A DNA stretch of 49,395 nt from CAINVV01 sp036508555 (GCA_036508555.1 DATCHD010000069.1:1-49395); one strand, 5' to 3'. Positions 16,571-26,008 are shown, numbered from the stretch's first letter. Numbers and translations are program-made. The notes: generated by a model not told the origin, from the letters alone.

Positions 16571-17662
16571 ATGAGATATTCAATTCGATTGTTTACCGCA
16601 GCGCTTTTCCTTATTTTTGGGTTTAATGCAGGCGCACAGACTACTGCCGACATGGCATTTGACAGTATGGATCATGATTTTGGCAAGGTTAAAGAGGATG
16701 CCGGTCCAGCCAACTTCAACTTCAATTTTAAGAATACAGGGAAAGTTCCGTTGGTTATTTCCGCTGTCAACGCCTCCTGCGGTTGTACTACACCGGAATG
16801 GAGCAAGGAGCCTGTCCTGCCGGGAAAGTCAGGATTCATTAAGGTTTCCTATAATCCACTGAACCGCCCGGGAAGATTCGACAAGACCATCACAGTTGCG
16901 GCCAATATTCCAAAAGGATCCCTGATATTAAAGATTTCCGGCGACGTCGTACCGAAAACGCTTTCAGTTACGGAACAATATCCCATTGATCTTGGTAAAC
17001 TTCGGATGCTTAACAACAACCTGTCGTTTGTCCGGATCAAAAATAACGAGATCAAGACCGATTCACTCAAATTCATCAATATTTCAGGTGTTTCTGTGAA
17101 GATAGGATTCAAAGGCGTTCTTCCTTATACCACGATCAAATCAGTACCCGAGAATGTCGGAGCTAATGGCATCGGTTTCTTCGTGGTAACGTTTGACGGA
17201 TCGAAGGTTCCCGAACTTGGCTACCAGAATACCCGTATCTATGTGACCTATAATGGCGAGGAGAATTACAATTACGGCATCAACGTGAGCGCGACCGTTG
17301 AAGAAGATTTCTCCAAATTGACACAGAAAGAGCTGCAGAATGCACCGCAAATTGAATTCAACGAGCGCGTATATGATTTTAAGGATGTAACCGAAGGGAC
17401 TAAAGTCGAGTACACTTTCAAGATCATAAACAAAGGCAAGAGTAATCTGCTGATTCGCAGTGTAAAGGCTTCCTGCGGCTGTACTGCCGCCAATCCTGCC
17501 ACCAATGTTGTTAAACCTGGTGTTAGTACTGATCTTAAAGTGGTATTTGACTCCAATGGCAAGGTTGGATTGCAGAACAAGACCATTACCATTATTTCCA
17601 ACGATCCAAATTCTTCGACATCTATCCTGAGGATCTCAGGGAATGTGCTCCAAAAGAAATAA
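16571..17662 (+). CDS. Secreted protein with two DUF1573 domains
   Basis: 363 residues with a cleavable signal peptide (MRYSIRLFTAALFLIFGFNAGAQ). One DUF1573 domain is at about 27-130 (FDSMDHDFGKVKEDAG, VNASCGCTTPEW) and a second at about 255-362 (FNERVYDFKDVTEGTK, VKASCGCTAANP). Both keep the SCGCT motif and the ISNDP/ISGDV-type end strand; the middle is a diverged third beta domain. This ASPM/SPD-2/Hydin-like Ig fold is common in Bacteroidota periplasmic and surface proteins, and its function is not established. MeaB begins one base after its stop. Confidence 0.85.
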   Translation: MRYSIRLFTAALFLIFGFNAGAQTTADMAFDSMDHDFGKVKEDAGPANFNFNFKNTGKVPLVISAVNASCGCTTPEWSKEPVLPGKSGFIKVSYNPLNRPGRFDKTITVAANIPKGSLILKISGDVVPKTLSVTEQYPIDLGKLRMLNNNLSFVRIKNNEIKTDSLKFINISGVSVKIGFKGVLPYTTIKSVPENVGANGIGFFVVTFDGSKVPELGYQNTRIYVTYNGEENYNYGINVSATVEEDFSKLTQKELQNAPQIEFNERVYDFKDVTEGTKVEYTFKIINKGKSNLLIRSVKASCGCTAANPATNVVKPGVSTDLKVVFDSNGKVGLQNKTITIISNDPNSSTSILRISGNVLQKK

Positions 17663-17663
17663 T

Positions 17664-18773
17664 ATGCTTCATCCGGAAAACGATCCGAAATTCGTTGGGC
17701 TAAACGTCAATAAGGGTATTGAACAGCCTGACGCTGTGAGTGCAGATTCGGTCGACCGTTTTCTGAAGAAGAATCTCCGCAAGGATTTATCTTTAAAGGA
17801 ATATTGCGACGGGATCCTTCAAGGCAACCGCACCATTTTAAGTCGGGCCGTCACACTGATCGAGAGCAATAAACAAGATCATCAGCAAGTTTCCCGGGAA
17901 ATCATCGGAGAATGCCTTCCCTACTCGGGCAATTCTGTTCGTATTGGTATTACTGGTGTTCCCGGTGCAGGGAAGAGCACCTTCATTGAATCATTAGGTA
18001 GTTACCTCACCTCTATCGGGAAAAAAGTGGCCGTACTGGCCATTGATCCAAGCTCAGAACGTTCGAAAGGCTCCATTTTAGGCGATAAGACCCGGATGGA
18101 AGCGCTCTCTTCCGATTCCAATGCCTACATACGGCCGAGTCCTTCTTCCGGTTCATTGGGAGGAGTGGCCCGCAAAACCCGCGAGACAATTTTATTATGT
18201 GAAGCCGCCGGATTTGACACAATACTGATAGAGACCGTAGGCGTTGGACAATCTGAGACGATTGTACACTCGATGGTAGATTTTTTTTTACTCCTACAGA
18301 TTGCAGGAGCAGGTGACGAACTGCAGGGAATCAAGCGGGGCATCATGGAAATGGCCGACACTATCGTGATTAACAAAGCTGACGGAGATAACATCAACCG
18401 CGCCAACACTGCTGCCACTCTTTATCGTAATGCGCTCCATCTTTTCCCTCCAACAGTTTCAGGTTGGATTCCCCGGGTAATGACCTGCTCATCCATCAGA
18501 AAAACCGGTATCAGCGAAGTCTGGGACAACATTGAAGATTACTTTGAACTGGTAAAGAAAACCAACTATTTCCAGGAACGGCGTACTACGCAATCCAGGT
18601 ATTGGATGTTTGAAACCATTGAAGAGCGTTTGAGGAGCAATTTCTATCATAATAAGCAGATCAGGGCAGCGCTCACACATCTGGAAAATAAAGTGGCAGA
18701 CGACAAGATCAGCCCTTTTATGGCAGCTCAACAATTGCTGGAAAAATATTTTGAGTCGATTGGTAAACAGTGA
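17664..18773 (+). CDS. meaB: MeaB/ArgK-family P-loop GTPase
   Basis: 369 residues of the G3E-family metallochaperone that loads and protects adenosylcobalamin in methylmalonyl-CoA mutase. Motifs: Walker A GITGVPGAGKSTFIESLG, AIDPSSERSKGSILGDKTRM, the ETVGVGQSE switch region and VINKADGDN for base recognition. The C-terminal dimerisation arm is present. The chosen ATG directly follows the DUF1573 stop; an ATG 21 bp upstream would overlap that gene and is less likely. The mutase genes are not in the window. Confidence 0.93.
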   Translation: MLHPENDPKFVGLNVNKGIEQPDAVSADSVDRFLKKNLRKDLSLKEYCDGILQGNRTILSRAVTLIESNKQDHQQVSREIIGECLPYSGNSVRIGITGVPGAGKSTFIESLGSYLTSIGKKVAVLAIDPSSERSKGSILGDKTRMEALSSDSNAYIRPSPSSGSLGGVARKTRETILLCEAAGFDTILIETVGVGQSETIVHSMVDFFLLLQIAGAGDELQGIKRGIMEMADTIVINKADGDNINRANTAATLYRNALHLFPPTVSGWIPRVMTCSSIRKTGISEVWDNIEDYFELVKKTNYFQERRTTQSRYWMFETIEERLRSNFYHNKQIRAALTHLENKVADDKISPFMAAQQLLEKYFESIGKQ

Positions 18774-18860
18774 TCGTTCCCTTCTGAAAAACTTTTCTAT
18801 TTTTGATCTTTTCTAATAAACATGCGGGTTGTGGATCAGCCCTTAAAAAAAGAAAACCAG

Positions 18861-19961
18861 ATGATTAAGAAATTTTTGTTTTTAGGGTTGATAACCTATA
18901 GCATTATCTCCTGTGCCAAACCAGATAAATTCGTTATAAACGGCGAGCTTAAAGGTAAAGATACCGGACAGATTCAACTGATGAAATATGCAGATGGAAA
19001 ATGGCTTGTCGAAGATTCAACCAATATCAGCAAGGGTAAATTTTTACTGAAAGGGAAAGCTGACCTGCCAGAACTCCGTGTCGTTGCCATGGGACAGAAT
19101 CAGATGATAGCCCAGTTTTTTGCAGAAAATGGAACCCTGACCTTGGAGGCAAGTACCGACAGTTTGGGCAAGGGTGTTGTGAAGGGATCCAAATCCAACG
19201 ATGAATTCAGAATTTATCAAAAAGAGCTGATGAACCTTTCGAAGGAAGCCCAGGGAATGCAACAACGGTTCAGGACTGCTCAAACTTCCGGCGACCAGGA
19301 GGGGATGAAGAAAGCCCAGATTGACTACGAAGCAATGAGCCAAAACCTTGCTGTTTATGCCAAAAATTTTATCCGGACTCATAAAAGTTCCACTGTAGCT
19401 CCGTTGGTAGCGCTGATGCAATTCGGGCAAACGATAAAGGCTGCTGAGATCGATACGCTTCTCGCCTTCCTGGATCCGTCTGTCAAGGCTTCCATTTACG
19501 TTGGCGAGCTGAAAAAAATAGCAGACAAGATGAGGGGCACAGAGGTCGGGTCCATGGCGCCTGACTTCACTCTTCCTACGCCCGACGGAGGTACTTTTAC
19601 CCTTTCTTCTACACGCGGAAAATTTGTCATGATAGATTTTTGGGCTGCCTGGTGCCAGCCATGCCGCCAGGAGAATCCAAATGTAGTGGCCATGTACGGA
19701 AAGTACAAAGACAAGGGATTCGATATAGTAGGCGTTTCGCTTGACCGTGAAAAAGCAGCCTGGCTAAAAGCTATTGCCGATGATCAGCTGGTGTGGCACC
19801 AGGTTTCTGAACTAAAGTTTTGGCAAAGCCAAATCGCTCAAAAATATGGAGTTTCCGCTATCCCATGTACCTTCCTGCTTGACAAAGGAGGTAAAATTAT
19901 TGCCAAAAATCTGAGGGGAGAAGATCTTGCAAGAAAACTCGAAGAGCTCATGGGAAAATAA
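18861..19961 (+). CDS. Thioredoxin-family lipoprotein with DUF4369 domain (TlpA/ResA-like)
   Basis: 366 residues. The start at 18861 gives a lipoprotein signal (MIKKFLFLGLITYSIISC, Cys18); an ATG 39 bp upstream would add a polar extension. A DUF4369 domain (about 22-115, FVINGELKGKDTGQIQLM) is followed by a helical linker (about 120-215) and a thioredoxin-like domain (about 230-366) with GSMAPDFTLPTPDG, the redox pair C265-x-x-C268 in WAAWCQPCR, and cis-Pro in AIPCTFLLDKGG. It probably reduces or oxidises envelope protein disulfides. A -7 box TATTTTTG is at 18798-18805. Confidence 0.9.
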   Translation: MIKKFLFLGLITYSIISCAKPDKFVINGELKGKDTGQIQLMKYADGKWLVEDSTNISKGKFLLKGKADLPELRVVAMGQNQMIAQFFAENGTLTLEASTDSLGKGVVKGSKSNDEFRIYQKELMNLSKEAQGMQQRFRTAQTSGDQEGMKKAQIDYEAMSQNLAVYAKNFIRTHKSSTVAPLVALMQFGQTIKAAEIDTLLAFLDPSVKASIYVGELKKIADKMRGTEVGSMAPDFTLPTPDGGTFTLSSTRGKFVMIDFWAAWCQPCRQENPNVVAMYGKYKDKGFDIVGVSLDREKAAWLKAIADDQLVWHQVSELKFWQSQIAQKYGVSAIPCTFLLDKGGKIIAKNLRGEDLARKLEELMGK

Positions 19962-19981
19962 ACTCAGAGAATAACGAATAT

Positions 19982-20125
19982 TCATTTTGACGCAACCATT
20001 TTGATTCTACTTCCGTCTTGTGTACGGTCGGCAATCAAAAAAATCAGGTTAAAATAGGTTTGATTGTAGGCTTCAAGTTCATTCTTTAACAACTGATAGA
20101 GACTTTGGAGCTGATTATTATGCAT
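19982..20125 (-). CDS. Possible small protein (47 aa), unconfirmed
   Basis: An ATG-started frame of 47 codons fills most of the 203-bp gap before the sigma-factor gene, on the opposite strand. The product starts MHNNQLQSLYQLLKNELEAY and continues NQTYFNLIFLIADRTQDGSR, an amphipathic helix followed by a short hydrophobic stretch, with composition that looks protein-like. It has no recognised family, no clear -7 box and ends just after the thioredoxin gene. It could be a real small gene, a remnant, or chance. Confidence 0.25.
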   Translation of the reverse strand: MHNNQLQSLYQLLKNELEAYNQTYFNLIFLIADRTQDGSRIKMVASK

Positions 20126-20164
20126 AATTAGAATAGATTCCAAACACTCTTATCTAGCTGTTAA

Positions 20165-20713
20165 GTGGCCCATTTAGATGACATTATACTTAAATGCCAG
20201 GATGGTAACAGCAGCGCGCAAACCGCGTTGTATCATCTTTTCTCGGCAAAAATGTATGGGATTTGTCTAAGGTATGCCAGAGATTCTGCAGAGGCGGAAG
20301 ACTTTATGCAGGAGGGGTTCGTCCGGGTTTTTAACAAGATATGTCAGTTTGAATTCAAGGGTTCCTTTGAGGGTTGGATCAAGCGGATCATGGTCAACAC
20401 CGCCCTCGAAAAATTCAGAAAGAATGACCGGCTCTATCCAGTTGAAGAGATGAAAATCTTCGAATCGATCGAATATGTTGAAGAAACGATTTCATCTATC
20501 TCAGCGAACGATCTTCTCAGGATTATTCAGGAATTGCCACCAAGGTACAGAATGGTTTTCAACTTATTCGCGATTGAGGGTTATTCACATCTGGAGATCG
20601 CTGAAATGATGAACATTTCGGAAGGAACATCCAAGTCAAACTTGTCAAGGGCAAGAGTGATACTGCAGAAAAGCGTTAAAGAATATTTCGGAGAAAAGAA
20701 AAAGTTAAGATAA
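20165..20713 (+). CDS. ECF-type RNA polymerase sigma factor
   Basis: 182 residues: region 2 (about 15-90, with YARDSAEAEDFMQEGFVRVF and the -10 recognition helix SFEGWIKRIMVNTALEKFR) and region 4 (about 118-172, LPPRYRMVFNLFAIEGYSHLEIAEMMNIS... helix-turn-helix). The start must be the GTG at 20165 or later, because TAA lies directly before it in frame and the next in-frame ATG would remove much of region 2. It is followed seven bases later by a gene with an anti-sigma-like layout, its likely partner. Confidence 0.93.
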   Translation: MAHLDDIILKCQDGNSSAQTALYHLFSAKMYGICLRYARDSAEAEDFMQEGFVRVFNKICQFEFKGSFEGWIKRIMVNTALEKFRKNDRLYPVEEMKIFESIEYVEETISSISANDLLRIIQELPPRYRMVFNLFAIEGYSHLEIAEMMNISEGTSKSNLSRARVILQKSVKEYFGEKKKLR

Positions 20714-20720
20714 ATTGGTA

Positions 20721-21989
20721 ATGAACAGGGGAAATAATCCTATTGATCAGCTCTTTAAAGAGAAATTGGGGAATCTGGAAGAGAATCCTCCTGTCTCTCT
20801 TTTGTCCAGGATCAATGAGGATATGATCTCTCAAAGGAAGGTAAGGAGAATTAACCAGGTCAAAACCATCATGGGAATAGCTGCTGCGCTGGTACTCGCC
20901 TTGATGGCAGGATGGTTTACTTTCGACCAAAAACAGGTGAAGCAGAATTCAGAAGCGTCCACCTCTTTTACCAAGGCTTCGCCTGACCAACTAGCTGTCA
21001 ATCAAAAAAATGTCAACTCTTCCATAGCTGTGAAAAGCAACAAATCAAAAGGATCTGTTAAATCAGCAAATAAATCAGTTTCTCCTGCAAAAGATGCACA
21101 ATTTGCTTCCTTAGAAAAGGTGAACGAGCAACAGGCGGCAGAAAAACCAAAAGAGGAATCGGCTGCTAATCAGGCCAAGAAAGAGCCTTCAGCCGACTGG
21201 CTAAAGAATCAACCTAAGAATCAACAATATTATTCCGGGAATAATGAACAGGCATCTTCGGCAAGAAAAACTTCATCTACCATAAATCTTTGGAGTATCA
21301 AGGCAGAAATCAGTCAAACTTTTACGGCCATGCTTTCAGGGACTTCCACCCCCGGTACAGATACCAAATCACTCAATACTGTAGGTACTGGCATGATGGC
21401 CTCCTATAAAGTAAGCGGTCGGGTGACCATCAGTTCAGGAATCAGATTTTCTCAGATGAAACAGGGAAGTCATTCGGCCTACTCCTTAAATCAGACAGCA
21501 GGAATCATCTATCTTCAGCCTGTCGAGAAAAGCGGTAATTTAACCCGGGATGTTTCTGTCTACCTTCCTTCAGTCTCGAGCATCGTATATTCTAACGGAA
21601 TGGCAATCAATGGATCCAATGTATTCGTCTCCGATATTTCACAGGAATTAAAATACCTTGAAATTCCGATTCAGGCAACTTATAAACTAATCGACAAGAA
21701 ATTCACTGTCGGTGTTACCGGTGGATTAAGTTCCAACTTCCTGATAGGTAATACGGCCTCCATTGTTGAGAATGGCATTACACTTTCGCATGGTAATACG
21801 GACAATATCAGGAATGTCCTCTATTCAGGTTCTGCTGGTGTTGAGTTTGGTTATGACCTGGGTAATAAACTTATCCTGACGGTAGAGCCCAGAATTAAAC
21901 AATTCATGCATTCTGTGAGTGTTAATGAAATGGTCAATATCAGGCCAATGCAGCTTGGTATTTTTACAGGGATCGCTTATACCTTTTAA
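20721..21989 (+). CDS. Membrane protein with anti-sigma-like N-terminus and outer-membrane-type beta-barrel C-terminus
   Basis: 422 residues from the ATG at 20721; an in-frame TTG two codons earlier is less likely. Residues 1-50 are charged and cytoplasm-like, followed by one membrane segment at about 52-68 (TIMGIAAALVLALMAGWF), a long Lys/Ala/Ser/Gln-rich linker (about 75-185), and a C-terminal region (about 190-422) of alternating beta strands ending IRPMQLGIFTGIAYTF with a terminal Phe, as in outer-membrane beta-barrel domains. Placement right after an ECF sigma gene suggests it restrains that factor. The layout would place one polypeptide across both membranes. Confidence 0.7.
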   Translation: MNRGNNPIDQLFKEKLGNLEENPPVSLLSRINEDMISQRKVRRINQVKTIMGIAAALVLALMAGWFTFDQKQVKQNSEASTSFTKASPDQLAVNQKNVNSSIAVKSNKSKGSVKSANKSVSPAKDAQFASLEKVNEQQAAEKPKEESAANQAKKEPSADWLKNQPKNQQYYSGNNEQASSARKTSSTINLWSIKAEISQTFTAMLSGTSTPGTDTKSLNTVGTGMMASYKVSGRVTISSGIRFSQMKQGSHSAYSLNQTAGIIYLQPVEKSGNLTRDVSVYLPSVSSIVYSNGMAINGSNVFVSDISQELKYLEIPIQATYKLIDKKFTVGVTGGLSSNFLIGNTASIVENGITLSHGNTDNIRNVLYSGSAGVEFGYDLGNKLILTVEPRIKQFMHSVSVNEMVNIRPMQLGIFTGIAYTF

Positions 21990-22062
21990 TAGCGATTCAC
22001 TTTCTCCCCAAATTCCATCTCCTCTACTCCTGTCAAATCTTTTCTGCTTTGAACGAAAAAGT

Positions 22063-22070
22063 TAACTTTG
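22063..22070 (+). promoter_or_regulatory. -7 box for the lytic transglycosylase-uvrA transcript
   Basis: TAACTTTG matches TAnnTTTG exactly, 38 bp before the ATG at 22109. It is identical to the pfkA box. A clear -33 TTG at the right distance was not seen. Confidence 0.45.
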
Positions 22071-22108
22071 CAGATTAATCTGATTGTTCATTTCGAAAGT
22101 AGTAAAAG

Positions 22109-23065
22109 ATGTCAAAACACAGAATATCACTTCCAAAGCTTGCAGCAACCTTCTCTCTGATAGCCATTTGTGTAATATCTTGCGGATTGTTTATCAACTC
22201 TTCGCTAGTTCAGGAAAAATTACCACCTGCAGGACCTTCCAGTACCTTTAATACTCCAGTCGAAATACCCGTTTCTGTAGAATTCGCGGGAGAGAAGATT
22301 GCTCTTGACAATTTCGATATCCGAGAATCACTTGACCGCGAACTACTGGTTAACAGTTATTTCCAATCACAAACTATTCTTTATCTGAAGAAATCTGTTC
22401 GCTATTTTCACCTCATTGAACCCATTCTGAAGAAGAATAATATTCCGGATGATTTCAAATACCTCTGTCTGGCTGAAAGTGGATTTCAGGAAAGAATCGT
22501 CTCTCCAGCAGGAGCCGTAGGCCTTTGGCAGTTAATGAAAAAGGCAGCCACTGAAAACGGACTCGAGGTCAATACTGAAGTTGATGAACGTTACAACATG
22601 GAGAGATCGACCGAGGCAGCCTGTTGTTATCTGAATCACTCTTACAACGAGTATGGAAGCTGGATTATTGTTGCAGCTTCGTACAACATGGGTGTCAGTG
22701 GTATCAATCGGCAAACTGAACTACAGGACAGTAAAAACTATTTTGATTTGCTGCTGAATGACGAGACTTCCAGGTATGTTTACCGTATCCTGGCCCTAAA
22801 ACTGATCCTTGAAAATCCTGAGAAATATGGTTTCAAAGTCACTGATGGAGAGAAATATCCCATTCTAAAGTGCAAAGAAATAACCTTAAACGACAGTGTG
22901 ATTAATCTTGCATTATATGCTCACCAACAAGGCATTAACTATAAGATTTTGAAGTATTTTAATCCCTGGCTTAGACAGTCCTCTTTAAAGAATCCCACGA
23001 AAAAGAGTTACCTGATCAAGATTCCGGAGCCTGGAACCCGTTCATTTGAGCCGACGATAAATTGA
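22109..23065 (+). CDS. Lytic murein transglycosylase (SLT domain)
   Basis: 318 residues. The hydrophobic N-terminus (LAATFSLIAICVISCGLF) is either a membrane anchor or a lipoprotein signal with Cys at SCG. The SLT/GEWL-like domain (about 105-240) has the catalytic Glu in LCLAESGFQ, then SPAGAVGLWQLMKKAA, the ERYNMERSTEAACCYL segment and VAASYNMGVSG. It cleaves glycan strands to 1,6-anhydro-muropeptides. It resembles MltD, but the C-terminal part (ILKYFNPWLR...YLIKIP) is only a partial LysM-like segment. It ends 11 bp before the uvrA ATG, so the two are probably co-transcribed. Confidence 0.88.
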   Translation: MSKHRISLPKLAATFSLIAICVISCGLFINSSLVQEKLPPAGPSSTFNTPVEIPVSVEFAGEKIALDNFDIRESLDRELLVNSYFQSQTILYLKKSVRYFHLIEPILKKNNIPDDFKYLCLAESGFQERIVSPAGAVGLWQLMKKAATENGLEVNTEVDERYNMERSTEAACCYLNHSYNEYGSWIIVAASYNMGVSGINRQTELQDSKNYFDLLLNDETSRYVYRILALKLILENPEKYGFKVTDGEKYPILKCKEITLNDSVINLALYAHQQGINYKILKYFNPWLRQSSLKNPTKKSYLIKIPEPGTRSFEPTIN

Positions 23066-23076
23066 ATTTCAATCCC

Positions 23077-25911
23077 ATGGATGGCGAAGAAAAAATTATT
23101 GTCAGGGGTGCCCGTGAGCACAATCTGAAAAATATTACCGTTTCAATTCCGCGTAACAAACTGACGGTCATCACCGGTTTAAGTGGAAGCGGGAAGTCTT
23201 CGCTTGCTTTTGACACCATTTATGCAGAAGGTCAGCGCCGTTACATTGAAACTTTCTCAGCTTATGCCAGAAGTTTCCTCGGGAATATGGAACGACCTGA
23301 TGTAGATGAAATTACAGGCTTGAGCCCAGTCATTTCAATAGAACAAAAAACCACCAACAAAAATCCACGGTCGACCGTCGGCACTGTAACCGAGATCTAC
23401 GATTTTCTGCGTCTGCTTTTCGCACGCGCCGGAGAGGCATTCTCCTACAACACGGGAGAAAAAATGGTGAAATACAGTGACGACCAGATCATTGACCTGA
23501 TAATCAAAAATTACAATAACAAGCGCACCATCCTGTTAGCTCCCATCATAAAAGGGCGCAAAGGACACTATCGTGAACTCTTTGAACAGATCAGGCGGAA
23601 AGGATTTCTGCATGCCAGGATAGATGGGGTCATCACCGAGCTGACGCACGGATATAAGGTGGACAGGTACAAGAACCATCAGATCGAGATGGTCATCGAC
23701 AAGCTTGTAGTAGAAGAAAAAGACCGCAAAAGATTGCGTGAATCACTCGAAAGAGCGATGAAACATGGAGAAGGTATCGTGATGATTCTTGACCCTGATG
23801 CTGGTACGGTGCGGTATTTCTCTCGTCACCTGATGTGCCCGACGACAGGAATCTCCTACAACGATCCGGCGCCACATACCTTTTCCTTTAATTCACCTAA
23901 GGGTGCCTGTTTGAAATGCAACGGCCTTGGCGAAATCAACGAACTAGATTTTTCTAAAATCGTTCCTGATCTCTCCTTATCGATCGCACAGGGTGGTATC
24001 GCTCCACTGGGACCTTACAAAAACACGCTGATTTTCTGGCAGCTGGAGGCATTGGCTGAGAAGTACAATTTCACCTTGAAAACACCTATTGGTGAGATAG
24101 ATGAAGAAATTCTCAATGCCATCCTTCACGGGACCGGCGAACGTATTCAACTGAAAAATTCACCTCTCGGAAGCTCCATCGATTACATGATGACTTATGA
24201 AGGGATCGTAAAATATGTAGTAAATCAGAAGGGTGATAACCTCTCGAAGAGTGCCCAGAAATGGGCCGATCAGTTTCATAAAACTTGTGTTTGCCCGGAA
24301 TGTAACGGTCAACGGTTGCAAAAGGAACCGCTCCACTTCAAAATTGACGGGAAAAATATCGCCGATCTGGCAAAAATGGATATCAGCGAGCTGTCGGCCT
24401 TCTTCTCAGGTATTGGGGAGAGAATGAGCCCAAGGCAGCTCTTGATTGCCGCGGAGGTAAATAAGGAAATCAGTACGCGTCTGAGTTTCTTGTTGGATGT
24501 CGGATTGAATTATCTTTCGCTCGACCGACCCTCTGCCTCTCTGTCTGGCGGAGAATCACAACGCATCCGCCTGGCTACCCAGATCGGTTCGCAGCTGGTC
24601 AACGTTCTTTATATTCTGGACGAACCCAGCATCGGACTGCACCATCGTGACAACTTAAGACTAATCAGGTCTCTGCAGCAACTCCGCGACACCGGTAACT
24701 CGGTGATTGTTGTCGAACACGACCGCGATATGATGCTGCAGGCCGACTACCTGATCGACATGGGACCTCATGCAGGGCGTTTCGGTGGTGAGATCGTTGC
24801 CTCGGGAGTTCCTGCGGAAGTCCTGAAGGCCAATACCCTCACTTCTCAATATCTGACAAATGAAAAGGTAATTGAAATTCCTGCTCTCAGACGTTCCGGG
24901 AACGGGAAATTTCTGAAGCTGAAAGGCGCCTCAGGCAACAACCTGAAATCTATAGATGTAGATTTTCCACTGGGGATTTTTATTTGCGTCACCGGTGTCT
25001 CAGGCAGCGGCAAATCCACACTGATCAACGAAACCCTACTTCCCATCCTAAGTCAGCATTTTTACAAATCACTCGACGATCCGCTCCCCTACCTGGCAAT
25101 TGAAGGAATTGAGCACCTCGACAAAGTCGTGCAGGTAGACCAGTCGCCCATAGGTCGTACACCACGATCCAATCCGGTAACCTATTGCGGCGTTTTCACT
25201 GAAATCAGAACCCTTTTCACCCTACTTCCGGAAGCAAAAATCCGTGGGTACAAACCGGGGCGCTTCTCCTTTAACGTGAAAGGCGGTCGGTGTGAAGCCT
25301 GTGAAGGGGCCGGATTAAAGACCATTGAAATGAATTTTCTGCCGGACGTTTATGTCCACTGCGACAAATGCAACGGCAGGCGGTATAACCGCGAAACACT
25401 TGAAATCCGTTTTAAGGGAAAATCCATCAGTGACGTGCTGGACATGACCATTCAACAGGGAGTTATTTTCTTTGAGAATATCCCCGCCATCTCACATAAG
25501 TTGAAAACCATCGAGGAAGTTGGTCTTGGCTATATCACCTTGGGTCAAGCATCTACAACATTATCAGGAGGAGAAGCCCAACGGGTGAAACTGGCTACGG
25601 AGCTAAGTAAACGAGATACCGGAAGAACATTGTACATCCTTGACGAGCCAACCACCGGACTGCATTTTGAGGACATCAGGGTACTGCTTGGTGTGCTGGA
25701 TAAACTGGTCGAGCGTGGCAATAGTGTGATCGTCATCGAGCATAACATGGAGGTGATCAAGATGGCAGACTACCTCATCGACATTGGGCCAGAAGGTGGC
25801 CGGGAAGGCGGTCGTTTGCTCTGTACCGGCACTCCGGAAGAACTAATTCTAAATGAACATTCCTATACTGCTAAGTACCTGCGCGAAGAACTATCCAGGT
25901 TACGCGGCTAG
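23077..25911 (+). CDS. uvrA: Excinuclease ABC subunit A
   Basis: A 944-residue ATPase that finds bulky DNA lesions in nucleotide excision repair. It has two ABC modules: Walker A ITGLSGSGKSSLAFD near the N-terminus and VTGVSGSGKSTLINE mid-protein, signatures LSGGESQRIRLA and LSGGEAQRVKLA, and Walker B LYILDEPS and LYILDEPT. The second zinc module (CEACEG ... CDKCNG) is intact; the first reads CPTTG ... CLKCNG and so lacks one of the four cysteines. I believe this is usual for Bacteroidota UvrA. The ATG at 23077 gives the standard MDGEEKIIVRGAREHNL start; an upstream TTG is not needed. Confidence 0.96.
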   Translation: MDGEEKIIVRGAREHNLKNITVSIPRNKLTVITGLSGSGKSSLAFDTIYAEGQRRYIETFSAYARSFLGNMERPDVDEITGLSPVISIEQKTTNKNPRSTVGTVTEIYDFLRLLFARAGEAFSYNTGEKMVKYSDDQIIDLIIKNYNNKRTILLAPIIKGRKGHYRELFEQIRRKGFLHARIDGVITELTHGYKVDRYKNHQIEMVIDKLVVEEKDRKRLRESLERAMKHGEGIVMILDPDAGTVRYFSRHLMCPTTGISYNDPAPHTFSFNSPKGACLKCNGLGEINELDFSKIVPDLSLSIAQGGIAPLGPYKNTLIFWQLEALAEKYNFTLKTPIGEIDEEILNAILHGTGERIQLKNSPLGSSIDYMMTYEGIVKYVVNQKGDNLSKSAQKWADQFHKTCVCPECNGQRLQKEPLHFKIDGKNIADLAKMDISELSAFFSGIGERMSPRQLLIAAEVNKEISTRLSFLLDVGLNYLSLDRPSASLSGGESQRIRLATQIGSQLVNVLYILDEPSIGLHHRDNLRLIRSLQQLRDTGNSVIVVEHDRDMMLQADYLIDMGPHAGRFGGEIVASGVPAEVLKANTLTSQYLTNEKVIEIPALRRSGNGKFLKLKGASGNNLKSIDVDFPLGIFICVTGVSGSGKSTLINETLLPILSQHFYKSLDDPLPYLAIEGIEHLDKVVQVDQSPIGRTPRSNPVTYCGVFTEIRTLFTLLPEAKIRGYKPGRFSFNVKGGRCEACEGAGLKTIEMNFLPDVYVHCDKCNGRRYNRETLEIRFKGKSISDVLDMTIQQGVIFFENIPAISHKLKTIEEVGLGYITLGQASTTLSGGEAQRVKLATELSKRDTGRTLYILDEPTTGLHFEDIRVLLGVLDKLVERGNSVIVIEHNMEVIKMADYLIDIGPEGGREGGRLLCTGTPEELILNEHSYTAKYLREELSRLRG

Positions 25912-25926
25912 TATTGTACTGCGTCA

Positions 25927-25957
25927 TTCCGTCAATAGGCACTTAACACAACACCAG
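25927..25957. repeat. Dispersed repeat TTCCGTCAATAGGCACTTAA, copy 1
   Basis: This 31-bp stretch after uvrA recurs at 28266-28294 with one substitution and a small indel. It is preceded by TGCGTCA, as in the second copy, but without the extra hairpin-like segment present there. Confidence 0.8.
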
Positions 25958-26008
25958 GACAACAAGATATTTGTAACTTTCTGGCTTTAAACTCGTTTAA
26001 AAAACAAT

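Noticed and set aside
19982..20164. The 203-bp gap before the sigma gene considered as a riboswitch or RNA
   Set aside because: No extended stem or known motif was found; only a small open frame on the minus strand, reported with low confidence.
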